Assembly (NCBI GenBank): GCA_938003765.1
Contig: CALKYE010000087.1
Location: forward strand, 1 to 64,000
Length of the DNA stretch: 64,000 nt
Direction: 5' to 3'
Source: an uncultured Planctomycetia bacterium
GTDB lineage: Bacteria; Planctomycetota; UBA1135; GCA-002686595
The notes under the pieces are model-generated. The model was not told where the DNA came from. It saw only the letters and a list, made by a program, of their open reading frames with translations, and did no database searches. Shown one piece after another: positions 16,891-25,643 of this stretch (the stretch's first letter is position 1; every line of letters starts with the position of its first letter). The translations under genes were made by a program, and so were the position numbers.

Positions 16891-18313
16891 GCGCGCCTCA
16901 CGCGAACCGCGCGTGGTGATCCTCGGCGGAGGGCCGGCCGGTGTCGGCGCCGCGCGAGAGCTGCGCCGCCAGCAGCGCGCGAGCGTCGTGCTGCTCGAGC
17001 AGGGCGCGCACTTCGGCGGCAACGCCGGCTCGTTCGAGTTCGGCGGCCAGTGGCTCGACTACGGCAGCCACCGCCTGCATCCGGCGACCGACGCGAAGAT
17101 CCTCGCCGACATCAAAGCGCTGCTCGGAGCGGACCTGCGCGATCGACCGCGCCACGGGCGGATCCGCCTGCTCGGCAAGTGGATCCACTTCCCGCTCAAG
17201 CCGCACGACTTGTTCCTGCGGCTCGACAAGAGCTTCGCGCTCGGCTCGCTGCGCGACATGGTCGCCAAGAACCTGCCCGGCCGTCCGCCCGAGGGCGACA
17301 CGTTCGCGTCGGTGCTGCGCGCGAACCTCGGCGCGACGATCTGCGACGAGTTCTACTTCCCCTACGCCGTCAAGTTGTGGGGGCGCGACCCGCGCGAGCT
17401 GTCGGGTGTCCAAGCGCGCAAGCGCGTCGCCGCGGGTTCGTTCGGCAAGCTCGTGCGCAAGGTCATGAACGCCGTGCCGGGCTTCAAGAAGCCGGGCTCG
17501 GGCCGCTTCTTCTATCCCGTGCGCGGCTTCGGGCAGATCAGCGAGGCGTACGCGAGCGAAGCGGCGAAGCTCGGAGCTGACTTGCGCCTGGGATGGCGCA
17601 TGAGCGGACTCGAGCAGCGCGAGCACGGCTGGCGCGTGCACGCGCAGAGCTCGGGCGCGAGCGAGAGCTTCGACGCCGACTACGTCTGGTCGACGATCCC
17701 GATCCCCGTGCTCGCGCGCGCGGTGCAGCCCGCGGCGCCGAGCGAGGTGCTCGCCGCGTGCCGCGACGTGCTCTACCGCTCGATGATCCTGATCTACGTG
17801 CAACTGCCCGTGGAGCAGTTCACCGAGTACGACGCGCACTACTTCCCCGGCGCCAAGACGCGCATCACGCGCCTGTCCGAGCCGAAGAACTACTCCGTGC
17901 TGGGCAAGCCGGCGGGCTCGACGATCCTGTGCGCGGAGCTGCCCTGCGACATGGGTGACGCCGTGTGGAAGATGAGCGACGAGGAACTCGGGCGGCTGGT
18001 GGCCGAGGACCTCGCCGGGTGCGAGATCCCCCTGCCCGCGAAGCCGACGGCCGTGTTCTCGCGCCGACTGCCGCAGGCCTATCCGATCTACCTGTGCGGG
18101 TACGAGAAGCCGCTGCAAGCCGTGGAGAACTGGGTCGCGCGCTTGCCGCGCATGCTCTCGTACGGACGCCAAGGGCTGTTCCAGCACGACAACACGCACC
18201 ACGCGCTCTACATGGCGTACTGTGCGGTCGAGTGCTTGAAGGACGGCGTGTTCGACGAGTCGCGCTGGGAACAGCACCGCAAGGTGTTCGCGACGCACGT
18301 GGTGGAGGACTGA
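16883..18313 (+). CDS. FAD-dependent oxidoreductase, protoporphyrinogen-oxidase/UGM-like
   Basis: 476 aa. The N-terminal dinucleotide-binding motif VVILGGGPAGVGAARELRR is followed by FAD-family features (VVLLEQGAHFGGNAGSFEF, LDYGSHRLHP). The mid part FYFPYAVKLWGRDPRELSG resembles the UDP-galactopyranose mutase/protoporphyrinogen-oxidase-like group often found in surface-glycan clusters. C-terminal YPIYLCGYEKPLQ and GRQGLFQHDNTHHAL fit the flavin-closing region. A role in modifying a nucleotide or lipid-linked sugar is suggested by the neighbours; a redox role on another substrate remains possible. It ends 4 bases before the next ATG. Confidence 0.88.
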   Translation: MAERASREPRVVILGGGPAGVGAARELRRQQRASVVLLEQGAHFGGNAGSFEFGGQWLDYGSHRLHPATDAKILADIKALLGADLRDRPRHGRIRLLGKWIHFPLKPHDLFLRLDKSFALGSLRDMVAKNLPGRPPEGDTFASVLRANLGATICDEFYFPYAVKLWGRDPRELSGVQARKRVAAGSFGKLVRKVMNAVPGFKKPGSGRFFYPVRGFGQISEAYASEAAKLGADLRLGWRMSGLEQREHGWRVHAQSSGASESFDADYVWSTIPIPVLARAVQPAAPSEVLAACRDVLYRSMILIYVQLPVEQFTEYDAHYFPGAKTRITRLSEPKNYSVLGKPAGSTILCAELPCDMGDAVWKMSDEELGRLVAEDLAGCEIPLPAKPTAVFSRRLPQAYPIYLCGYEKPLQAVENWVARLPRMLSYGRQGLFQHDNTHHALYMAYCAVECLKDGVFDESRWEQHRKVFATHVVED

Positions 18314-18317
18314 AACG

Positions 18318-19523
18318 ATGTTGGCAGCGCTGCTCACGCTTTCGTTGATGGCGCAGGCGCCCGCGCTCTCGCCGCAGACTCGCGCTGAGTGGATGGCGGC
18401 GATCGAGCCCGACGCGACCGAGACCGCGTATCGCGCGATTCCGTGGCGCAACGAGTTCTGGCCTGCCGTGCAGGAAGCTCGCGCGCTGGGACGCCCGATC
18501 CTGTTCTGGACCATGAACGGCCATCCGCTCGGCTGCACATGAAACAACGGCGTCCGCGGACGCCAGATGGTCTGGTCAGACCCACGCATCCAGGAGCTGT
18601 CGAAGCACTTCGTCCCCGTCGCGGACGAGGTCTACATGCTCTACCCCGAGGATCCGCACAACCTCGAGCGCGTGAAGGACGAGCCCGCGCACCAGCTCTT
18701 CAAGCGCTTCGGCGAGTCGATGCCCAAGGGCGACTGGAATCACCCGGGCACCAAGCAGGGCATCTACTTGATGGGCCCCGACGGCGAGTACCTCGAAGGC
18801 CGCTTCGCCGCCGGCAGCGACCCAGCGGACATCGCGCGCCGCATCGAGCGCGCTCTCGAGCGCTGGGAGACGCTGCGCAAGGAGAGGAAGTACGCGAACA
18901 AGCCCGTGCCCGTGCTGGCCGAGCAGCTCCCGCCCGAGGTCGAGGGCAAGCCGCTCGTGCTGCGCGTGTCGTTGCGCGACTTGAAGTCGCTCGAGCGTCC
19001 GGCTTCGACGCCGCGTTGGCGCGCCGGCGCCTTCGACGACGCCAAGTGGGGCGAGTTCATGCAGTGGGCCTGGAACCAGAACTGGATCGCCTTCGACGAT
19101 CCGGCGGCGTGGGTCTCGAAGTCCGCGGACGAACAGCCGCTGCCCGACGCGCTCGTGCGCAAGTTGTGCCGCGAGGTGTTGGTCGACAACGTGCGCGGAC
19201 AGGCGCCGCGCTGGTCGCGCGAGCACGTCAAGCGCGCGGAGCTGTTCGTGCGCCGCATCGGCGACACGGAGCCGTGGGTGCTCGAGTACCGCGGCTCGGC
19301 GCAGATGGACGCAGGCGAGCAGGGTTATGAAGCGTCACTCGTCGGCGAGGCGCGCTGGGACTCCAAGGCGCGTCGTTTCGTGAGCTTCGAACTCGTCGCG
19401 CTCGGGCTGCGGCGCGGCGCGTGGCAGTTCAACCAGCGCGAGCGCGACGAGGGCCCCGCGCCGATGGGCGTTGCGCTGCGGCTGTTCGAGCCGGCCGCAG
19501 ATGGCGCGCAGAAGCGGCGCTAG
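18318..19523 (+). CDS. Probable selenoprotein: thioredoxin-like protein with in-frame UGA (Sec75)
   Basis: One frame runs from ATG 18318 to 19523 and is interrupted only by TGA at 18540-18542. Read through as selenocysteine it gives 401 aa. Sequence on both sides of the TGA fits one thioredoxin-like domain: ALGRPILFWTMNGHPLGCT before it, then NNGVRGRQMVWSDPRIQ and HFVPVADEV after, so the active site would be Cys73-Thr-Sec75. A hairpin at 18569-18582 with a GGUC apical loop lies about 32 bases after the TGA, in the bacterial SECIS window. The N-terminus is signal-like. It follows the FAD gene by 4 bp. Without Sec insertion the products would be a 74-aa peptide and a 318-aa protein from ATG 18567 lacking the active site. 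A sequencing error or nonsense mutation is the alternative. Confidence 0.75.
18569..18582 (+). promoter_or_regulatory. Candidate bacterial SECIS hairpin
   Basis: GGTCT (18569-18573) pairs with AGACC (18578-18582), leaving the loop GGTC with G at its first two positions. The loop starts 32 bases after the TGA. Bacterial SECIS elements are short hairpins about 16-37 bases after UGA with a G early in the loop. A second perfect palindrome, GGCGTCCGCGGACGCC, lies at 18549-18564 between UGA and this hairpin. Confidence 0.65.
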
Positions 19524-19885
19524 TCCGCGCGAGTACTGGCCTCTCACCGCGCCTCGTCGCGCGAGCGCGGCCTGATCCGCGTCGCACCGCGAGGATCGGC
19601 GCGTGCGCGCAGGGTTTGTCGATTGGCCGCAACTTCGGCTCGCGAACTGGGGCCAAGAGCGCGTTGAGCAAGCTCATCGGCGCGCTTCCGCGCCCGAGCG
19701 CGCTGTCGCTGTGTCGGACGATCTTCGCTTAGCCCACTCGGGTTCAGCGCTCGCCGCGCTCGTCGCGCTGAGTCATTCGGGACGGAATCAGGCTCGATGC
19801 GGTTGTTCGACGGACTCTCGTCACTGCGTCGCCCACGCGCGTGCGCAGTCCACCTTCACGCAACACCTCTCCACGAGAACTAGCC
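19524..19885. other. 362-bp stretch with no convincing gene
   Basis: Open frames here give arginine-rich products with no recognisable domain or signal. The region should hold the promoter of the small secreted protein that follows. No RNA gene or strong hairpin was noticed. Confidence 0.45.
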
Positions 19886-20437
19886 ATGATCACCGCGCGC
19901 CTCGCCCTTCTTGCTGCACTTCTCTGCGCCCCTGTCGCCGCCTTCGCGTCCGTCTGGTCTCCCAAGGCCGCTGCGGAAGTCGCGCCCGTACTCGCGGCGC
20001 CCGACGCCGTCGATGCGCCCGCGACGCGAGCGGACGACTCGGGTGGCTGGGTGGTGATGGGCGATCCCACTCGTCCGTTCTTCCTGCCGCCGAACGCTTT
20101 CGCTCTCGCGTTCTCGAGCGCTGACGACACGTCCGACAAGGTTCCGTGCGGCGAAGGCCGACCCGCTGTGACGCCCGACAACGGAGTCTCCGGGCAGGGC
20201 TGGGGCGCCACACAGGCCGCGGCCGAGATGGCGTCCGGCTCCGACTGCATGAAGAAGCTGATCGCGTACAGCAGGGTCAAGTGCGGTCAGTGCGAAGACC
20301 TCAGCACTTGCCGCGCCTGGGCCAGCGTTCTGTTCGACCTGATTCGGGTCGAGACGTACCAGACCTCGGATGGCTCGTGGCACTCGGTCACGACCTACAC
20401 CGGGCCCTACTTCGTGGTCTGCGACGAGTGCCCCTGA
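19886..20437 (+). CDS. Small secreted Cys-containing hypothetical protein
   Basis: 183 aa from the ATG at 19886, chosen because it gives a clean signal peptide (MITARLALLAALLCAPVAAFAS). The mature part holds six cysteines, including the clustered KCGQCEDLSTC and a C-terminal VVCDEC, which would suit disulfides or a metal site. No family recognised. A long hairpin follows the stop and separates it from the convergent HEAT-repeat gene. Confidence 0.7.
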   Translation: MITARLALLAALLCAPVAAFASVWSPKAAAEVAPVLAAPDAVDAPATRADDSGGWVVMGDPTRPFFLPPNAFALAFSSADDTSDKVPCGEGRPAVTPDNGVSGQGWGATQAAAEMASGSDCMKKLIAYSRVKCGQCEDLSTCRAWASVLFDLIRVETYQTSDGSWHSVTTYTGPYFVVCDECP

Positions 20438-20455
20438 GCGCTGATCTGATGTGAC

Positions 20456-20502
20456 GCTCTGCCTTCCGCCGCCTGCGGCCACCGACCGGCGGGAGGCAGA
20501 GC
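20456..20502. terminator. Bidirectional hairpin terminator
   Basis: GCTCTGCCTTCCGCC (20456-20470) pairs with GGCGGGAGGCAGAGC (20488-20502) with a single G-T type mismatch and a 17-base loop. It lies between two convergent genes and is the longest stem of this kind in the window. Confidence 0.75.
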
Positions 20503-20518
20503 CTGGTGCGCATCGAGT

Positions 20519-22810
20519 TCAGCCTCCGATCGCGTCGAGCGCAGCTCGCACGGCGGCGCGCAGCTCCTTGTCGTCGCGCTCGAGCAACTTGACCAGCGCG
20601 GGCAACGCCGGCCGCGCGCGCAGGATCGCCAGCGCCCTCACTGCGCCGAGCAACACGTCGCGGTTGGGGCTCTCGAGCAGCTTGGAGAGCTCGGCGACCG
20701 TGCTCTGCTCGACCGTGACGGCCTTGCGCCAGGCGTCGAACTCCGCGATGGCCTCGCGGTGCTCGCGGAAGGCTGCGGCGGCCTTCATCGCGGCGCTTCG
20801 CACTTCGTTCTCCGGATTGCGGACCTCGCGCTCGAGGATCGGGAGCGCGGACTCGAGCAGCGACAGACCGAAGCGCTGGAGCGCACGGCTGCGGATCCCC
20901 TTGGCGTCGCGCTCGATCGCGGGATACAGCTCGACGAGGCGAGCATCGCGCTCGGGGGAGTTCAGCTTCGAGTCGATCAGCGTCTCGAGGAGCGTCGCAC
21001 GGGAACGCGCGGACTGCGCGGCGGACCAGAGCTCGTCCCAGGACTCCAGTGCGGTGCGCGTGTCGAGCGCGGCGATCACTTGGAGCGTCCACACGCTTCC
21101 GGCGAGGACCGGTGGGCTCTCCAAGCGGCGCTGCAACGCAGGGATCAACCGCGCGCAGGTGTCCTCGGGCGCACTCGCAAACGCGGCGGCGATGTACACG
21201 CGCGCGTCGGCGCCGGCTTCGTGCGCAGCCACGGCTTCCTCGATGAGTCGGGGGTGCGCCTCCGCCGTCAGTTGATTGAGGGCGGTCTGCTTCATGTTCC
21301 GATCATCCGACTGGAGCATGAACCGCAGCAGCGGGTCAGCGACCTCGCCCGCCTTCTCCGTTGGCTTGGGCTCTCGCGAGTTCGAAAGCATGGTGGCTAC
21401 CGCGCGGGCGTACGCGGGCCGGTGACTCTCGGGGATCTTGCTCCACTGGCGCGCAAACTCAGTCAACGTCGGCGGAGACTTCCTCAGCGCGAGGCGACGC
21501 CAGATGTGCTCGTGAATCGGGAGTGATTCCCCCAGCGCGTTCACGCTCGGCCAGCTCGTGTCGCACGCGGCTGCGGCGGCGCTCCACGCCTCCAGGTCGA
21601 ACACATCGGGCGCGGAGTGCAGCATCTGCGCCACAGCGAGCATCAGGCGCTCGAGGTCCGCCTTCTGGGCGCGTCCCTGTCGTCGCGCGAGCGCGGCCCG
21701 AAGGGCCGGCATCGCCCCCGACGGATTGAGCACAGCCAGGTTCACGACCGCCCACGAGTCCAGGTCCAGCGACTGCACTTTCTCCAGCTCACGCTCGAAC
21801 GCCGCGCGTTCCACGCTCCGTGCTTCGTCTGCCAGCGTGCCCGTCTTCGACAGCGCGGAGGTCGCCAGCTCGCGCGTCGCTGCGTCCTGATCGGAGAGCG
21901 CCTGCGTGCGCCGCAGGAACTCGGCTGCGAACGCGAAGCTGACCGTCTTCCCCCGGATGGAATCGAACGCGGCGCTCCGCTGGTCGTCGGTGCGCGTCGG
22001 GCCGAACGCGAACTCGAGCAGCGCACTCGGGGCGTTCCTGAACAACCAGTCCGTGCAGGTCGTGAGCTCACCCGAGTAGTCCACGCTCTCAGCCGCAAAG
22101 CGCAGGACGGCATCCGCCGCTCGGGGATCGTTGCTCTCCAGCAGAACTTCGGCGGCGTTCTCGCGAATGCTGGCGACGGGGTCGCCGATGGCGCGCCGCG
22201 CGAGGTCCAGGAAGCGCGGCTCTCGGGCCGCTTCGATCACCGCCTTGCGGATCGTCGGATCGGGTGAGTCGAAGGCTGCGATCAGCGCTCGATCCGCCTC
22301 CGCGGAGTTCATCATCACCAGCGCGCGCGCAGCCACGACCGGCGCGTGCGTCGGCTTCTCCCAGCCGAGTGCGGGCGTCGAGTCGGTTAGCGACAGCGCC
22401 AGCAACTCGGTGATGCCCGGGCCGAGATCGACGAGCTGCTGCGCAGCGCGACTGATGAGCTCGTCGCTCGGCAAGTCGCTCTGCGCTTTGAAGAGGATGA
22501 TCAGGGCTCGCTGGCTAAGCTGCGTCCGGACGGTTACGTCCTGCGATGCGCCCGCCGCGCCGCCCTTCCCCTGCCGCGCGAGCACGCGCTCCTTCGCCGC
22601 GCTCGCCTCGGCGGCCGTCTTCGCGTCGCCAGCGGCCTTGGCTGCGGCTTCGGCCTGCTCGTAGAGCTTCTGCGCGCCGGCGAAATCGCGTTGGTGCTCT
22701 TCGGCCAGCGCGCCGCGTTCGAGCAGCGCGCGCGGGGTCGTCTGCGACGCAGCCTGTGCGCCGAACGCGAGCAGAGCCGCGAGGAGTGTGCTGTTGAGCG
22801 AGTGGATCAT
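20519..22810 (-). CDS. Exported HEAT-like repeat protein
   Basis: 763 aa from the ATG at 22810, which gives a signal peptide (MIHSLNSTLLAALLAFGAQA); in-frame codons further upstream add a polar stretch. After a TPR-like start (ALLERGALAEEHQRDFAGAQKLYEQAEAA) the protein is an array of helical pairs with HEAT-type patterns: VIEAAREPRFLDLARRAI, NPENEVRSAAMKAAAAF, NRDVLLGAVRALAILRAR and the final ERDDKELRAAVRAALDAIGG. Such solenoids are protein-binding scaffolds. Its target is not apparent, and it appears to be a single-gene unit. Confidence 0.85.
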   Translation of the reverse strand: MIHSLNSTLLAALLAFGAQAASQTTPRALLERGALAEEHQRDFAGAQKLYEQAEAAAKAAGDAKTAAEASAAKERVLARQGKGGAAGASQDVTVRTQLSQRALIILFKAQSDLPSDELISRAAQQLVDLGPGITELLALSLTDSTPALGWEKPTHAPVVAARALVMMNSAEADRALIAAFDSPDPTIRKAVIEAAREPRFLDLARRAIGDPVASIRENAAEVLLESNDPRAADAVLRFAAESVDYSGELTTCTDWLFRNAPSALLEFAFGPTRTDDQRSAAFDSIRGKTVSFAFAAEFLRRTQALSDQDAATRELATSALSKTGTLADEARSVERAAFERELEKVQSLDLDSWAVVNLAVLNPSGAMPALRAALARRQGRAQKADLERLMLAVAQMLHSAPDVFDLEAWSAAAAACDTSWPSVNALGESLPIHEHIWRRLALRKSPPTLTEFARQWSKIPESHRPAYARAVATMLSNSREPKPTEKAGEVADPLLRFMLQSDDRNMKQTALNQLTAEAHPRLIEEAVAAHEAGADARVYIAAAFASAPEDTCARLIPALQRRLESPPVLAGSVWTLQVIAALDTRTALESWDELWSAAQSARSRATLLETLIDSKLNSPERDARLVELYPAIERDAKGIRSRALQRFGLSLLESALPILEREVRNPENEVRSAAMKAAAAFREHREAIAEFDAWRKAVTVEQSTVAELSKLLESPNRDVLLGAVRALAILRARPALPALVKLLERDDKELRAAVRAALDAIGG

Positions 22811-22929
22811 GGTCGTGGGCGTCCTTTCGTGCGGAGCTCTGTCCGCTGACTTGAAAGCAGTGGACGCGTTCGTCGACCGGAGCTTGTCAGAGCCCTCCCG
22901 CGCAGTTGTCAAAAGTTGTCAAGCGCGGC

Positions 22930-23619
22930 TCAGGCGTTCAGCCGGTAGCCCACGCCGAAGGCCGTCACGAGGTAGCGCGGCTCGCCTGGGTCGCGCTCGA
23001 CCTTCTGGCGCAGCTTGACCATGTGCTGATCGACCGTGCGCGTGGTGGGGAACTTCTCGTGGCCCCACACCACCTCGAGGAAGCGCTCGCGCGACACGGG
23101 CCGTCCGCGCTCGCGCCACAACAGGCGCAGCATGTCGACTTCGCGCACGCTGAGCTCGTCGACGCGGCCGTCGAGCTCGACCTTCATCGCGCGCAGGTCG
23201 ATCTTCGCGGGGCCGAGCTCGAGCTCGTTCGGCCCGTCGTCGACCGGCTCGTTCGTGCGCAGCCGCGCGCGGATTCGCGCTTCGAGCTCCGCGAGGCTGA
23301 ACGGCTTGGTCACGTAGTCGTCGGCGCCGAGGTCGAAGCCGCGCACCTTGTCCATCTCCTGGTTCTTCGCCGTGAGCAGGATCACCGGTGTCTTGCGTCC
23401 GTCGCGGCGCAAGGCGGCGAGCACGTCGAACCCCGACTTGCGCGGCAGCATCACGTCGAGCAGCACGAGCTCGAACGAGCCGCGCTTGAGGGTGTCGAGT
23501 GCGGCGGCGCCGTCGCGCGCGACGTGGACCTCGTAGCCGCTCTTGCCGAGCGCGTACTCGAGGCCCGCGATCATCGCCTCCTCGTCTTCCACCACCAGAA
23601 TGCGCGCCTTGTTCGACAC
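22930..23619 (-). CDS. OmpR/PhoB-type response regulator
   Basis: 229 aa. The receiver domain spans residues 1-~120, with acidic pocket Glu11-Asp12, phospho-acceptor Asp55 in LVLLDVMLPRKSGF, and the conserved TKP loop (DDYVTKPFSLAEL). A winged-helix DNA-binding domain follows (LSVREVDMLRLLWRERGRPV, VWGHEKFPTTRTVDQHMVKL, YLVTAFGVGYRLNA). Start is GTG, directly abutting the stop of the upstream histidine kinase gene with no spacer, so the two are one two-component operon. Confidence 0.95.
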   Translation of the reverse strand: MSNKARILVVEDEEAMIAGLEYALGKSGYEVHVARDGAAALDTLKRGSFELVLLDVMLPRKSGFDVLAALRRDGRKTPVILLTAKNQEMDKVRGFDLGADDYVTKPFSLAELEARIRARLRTNEPVDDGPNELELGPAKIDLRAMKVELDGRVDELSVREVDMLRLLWRERGRPVSRERFLEVVWGHEKFPTTRTVDQHMVKLRQKVERDPGEPRYLVTAFGVGYRLNA

Positions 23620-25533
23620 TCAGCCCTTTCCAGCGAGCGGCAGCTCGATCTCGAAGCGACTCCCACCGCCTTCGCGCGCGACGCAGCGCGCCGTTCCGCC
23701 GTGACTCTCGGCGACCTTGCGCACGAGCGCGAGGCCCAGGCCCACGCCCGCCTGCTCGCGGGTCAGCTCGTCCCCCAGGCGTTGAAAGGGCTCGAAGATG
23801 CGCTCGGCGTCCGCGCTCGCGACGCCGGGGCCGCGGTCGAGCACCGCCACGACCACCGACGGACCGCGCGGTTCGATCTGCACTTCGATGTCCTGCGCCG
23901 CGCCGTACTTCGAGGCGTTCGTGAGCAGCTCGAACAGCGCGCTGCCGAGCGCGTCGCGGCTGGCGAGCACGCGCAGGCTCTCGTCGCACGGATGCAGCTT
24001 GACGCTGACGTGCTTCTCGAGCGCGAGCGGCTCGAACTGCCGCAGCGTGTCGAGCGCGAGCTGGCGCACGAGCACCTCGTCGCGCTCGCGCGGCCCGGCG
24101 TCGCGATCGAGCCGGGCCATCTCGAGCACGGACGAGATCAAGCGCGAGAGCCGGTCGGCCTCGCTCACCGTGCGCGCACCGAACTCGCGCACTTTGGCTT
24201 CGCTCACGCCGCCCTGTTCGAGCAGCTCCGCCAGCAGCCGGATCGACGCCAGCGGCGCCTTGAGCTCGTGCGTCACCGCCGCGACGAACTGTTCGCGCTG
24301 GTGCGCTGCGCGAGCCTCGCGTTCGAGCGCGCGGATCCCGAGCCAGGCGGCGACGACCGATGCGATCAACGCGAGCGCCGCGACGCTGGCGATGGTCCAG
24401 AAGCGCTGGCGGGCCTCGCGCCTCGCGCTCTCGATGTCGAGGCTGCGCGCGCGGACCGAGTAGACGTCGAACGGCGCCGGCAAGCGCTCGACGACCGTGT
24501 CCGCGTCGCGCTCGAGCTCGAGCCCCGCAACGGATCGACCCTGTGCGTCCACGATGCAGGCGCCGAAGCCCAGATCGCGCCAAGCGCCGAGTTCCGGGCG
24601 CTGGAGCGCCGCCTTGGCGAGCGCGATGCCGCGCAGCGCGACGACGTCGAAGCCCGCTTCGACGGGCGCGGCTCGCAGCAGCACGTACTCGCTCCGCTCT
24701 GCGGCGCTCAGCGGATCGCGTTCGAGCTCGAACCACGCTCGGCCGCCCGGCGCGCCCGAGGCGAGCCAGTTGGACATTCCGCGGCGCCAGCTCGAACGCA
24801 GCGCGCGCGCGAAGTAGCGCTCCGAGTCGAGCGCGCGGAGCTCGGAGCAGGCTCGCTCGTCGCGCTCGCACAGCGCCGTCAGCAGTTCCTCGGTGAAGAC
24901 CGCGAGCGAGCTGGGCTCGAAGGCGCGCCGTTCGTCGATCGCGTCGCGCAGCAGAGCGGAGAGTGTTGCGGCGTCGCTCCCGTCGAGCTGACACAGTCGC
25001 CAGCGCGCGACGAGCGCCCAGCGCAGCCCGCGCTCGTCGACGATCGACGGATATTCCGCCGCGAGCCTCTCGAGCGCGGCCCGCGCTTGGGCCTCGTCGC
25101 CGGCGCTCAACTCGATCGAAGCGCGCGTGCCGAGCGCCCACGCCGCCAGTCCGGGAGCGTCCGCGCGCTCGGCGTACTCGTCGAGTCGCCGACGCAGACC
25201 CTCGAGGTCGCCGTCGCGTTCGAGCGCGTCGATCTGACCTCTTTGGAACGGCGTGGGGCCGGAGTCTCGCGTGGCCAAGTCACGTTCGTCGGGCCAGTCG
25301 CCGTCCGAGGTCGCGCGCAGCGCGATGGCGTCGACGCCGTCGGGCGCAAGCTCGCGTGCGACGCTCTCGAAGGACTCGCTCACCGCGCGAGCGACCGCCG
25401 TCGACTGCGAGCGCAAGCGCTCCTCGACCCGCTCGGCGTCGGCGGACAGCTCGCGCAGGCCGAGCACCGCCAACGTGCCCGCAGCGAGCACGAGGGCGAG
25501 GAACCAGGCGGCGATGCGCGGACGGCGAGTCAC
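23620..25533 (-). CDS. Sensor histidine kinase with TPR-like extracytoplasmic region
   Basis: 637 aa. TM1 lies at ~8-27 and TM2 at ~379-400, enclosing an unusually long extracytoplasmic region of ~350 residues. Residues ~95-165 (GQIDALERDGDLEGLRRRL, ASIELSAGDEAQARAALERL) look like TPR-type helices. The cytoplasmic part has an H-box with His422 (VTHELKAPLAS), N-box ELLTNASKYG, G1 VLDRGPGV, F-box IFEPFQRL and G2 GVGLGLALV. It should autophosphorylate and pass phosphate to Asp55 of the adjacent regulator. No HAMP domain is obvious. The stimulus is unknown. Confidence 0.93.
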   Translation of the reverse strand: MTRRPRIAAWFLALVLAAGTLAVLGLRELSADAERVEERLRSQSTAVARAVSESFESVARELAPDGVDAIALRATSDGDWPDERDLATRDSGPTPFQRGQIDALERDGDLEGLRRRLDEYAERADAPGLAAWALGTRASIELSAGDEAQARAALERLAAEYPSIVDERGLRWALVARWRLCQLDGSDAATLSALLRDAIDERRAFEPSSLAVFTEELLTALCERDERACSELRALDSERYFARALRSSWRRGMSNWLASGAPGGRAWFELERDPLSAAERSEYVLLRAAPVEAGFDVVALRGIALAKAALQRPELGAWRDLGFGACIVDAQGRSVAGLELERDADTVVERLPAPFDVYSVRARSLDIESARREARQRFWTIASVAALALIASVVAAWLGIRALEREARAAHQREQFVAAVTHELKAPLASIRLLAELLEQGGVSEAKVREFGARTVSEADRLSRLISSVLEMARLDRDAGPRERDEVLVRQLALDTLRQFEPLALEKHVSVKLHPCDESLRVLASRDALGSALFELLTNASKYGAAQDIEVQIEPRGPSVVVAVLDRGPGVASADAERIFEPFQRLGDELTREQAGVGLGLALVRKVAESHGGTARCVAREGGGSRFEIELPLAGKG

Positions 25534-25643
25534 GCTGACGAGGCTAGCGTGTCATCGGCGCTTGGCGAGCAGCCCGGCGGAGCGCGGGTCAGTTGGCGCG
25601 AAACGAGCTGAACCTGTGAGCTCTCGGCCGCGTTCAAGGACAC
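25534..25643. promoter_or_regulatory. Divergent intergenic region
   Basis: 110 bp between the divergent starts of the histidine kinase and an exported hypothetical protein. Promoters for both are expected; no specific site can be named. Confidence 0.3.

Noticed and set aside
18549..18564. 16-bp palindrome as a protein-binding operator
   Set aside because: It lies inside coding sequence directly after the UGA; an RNA-structure role is more likely than an operator.
22906..25611. Plus-strand open frame of ~900 codons opposite the two-component genes
   Set aside because: The minus strand encodes unmistakable receiver and kinase motifs; this frame is a mirror artefact.
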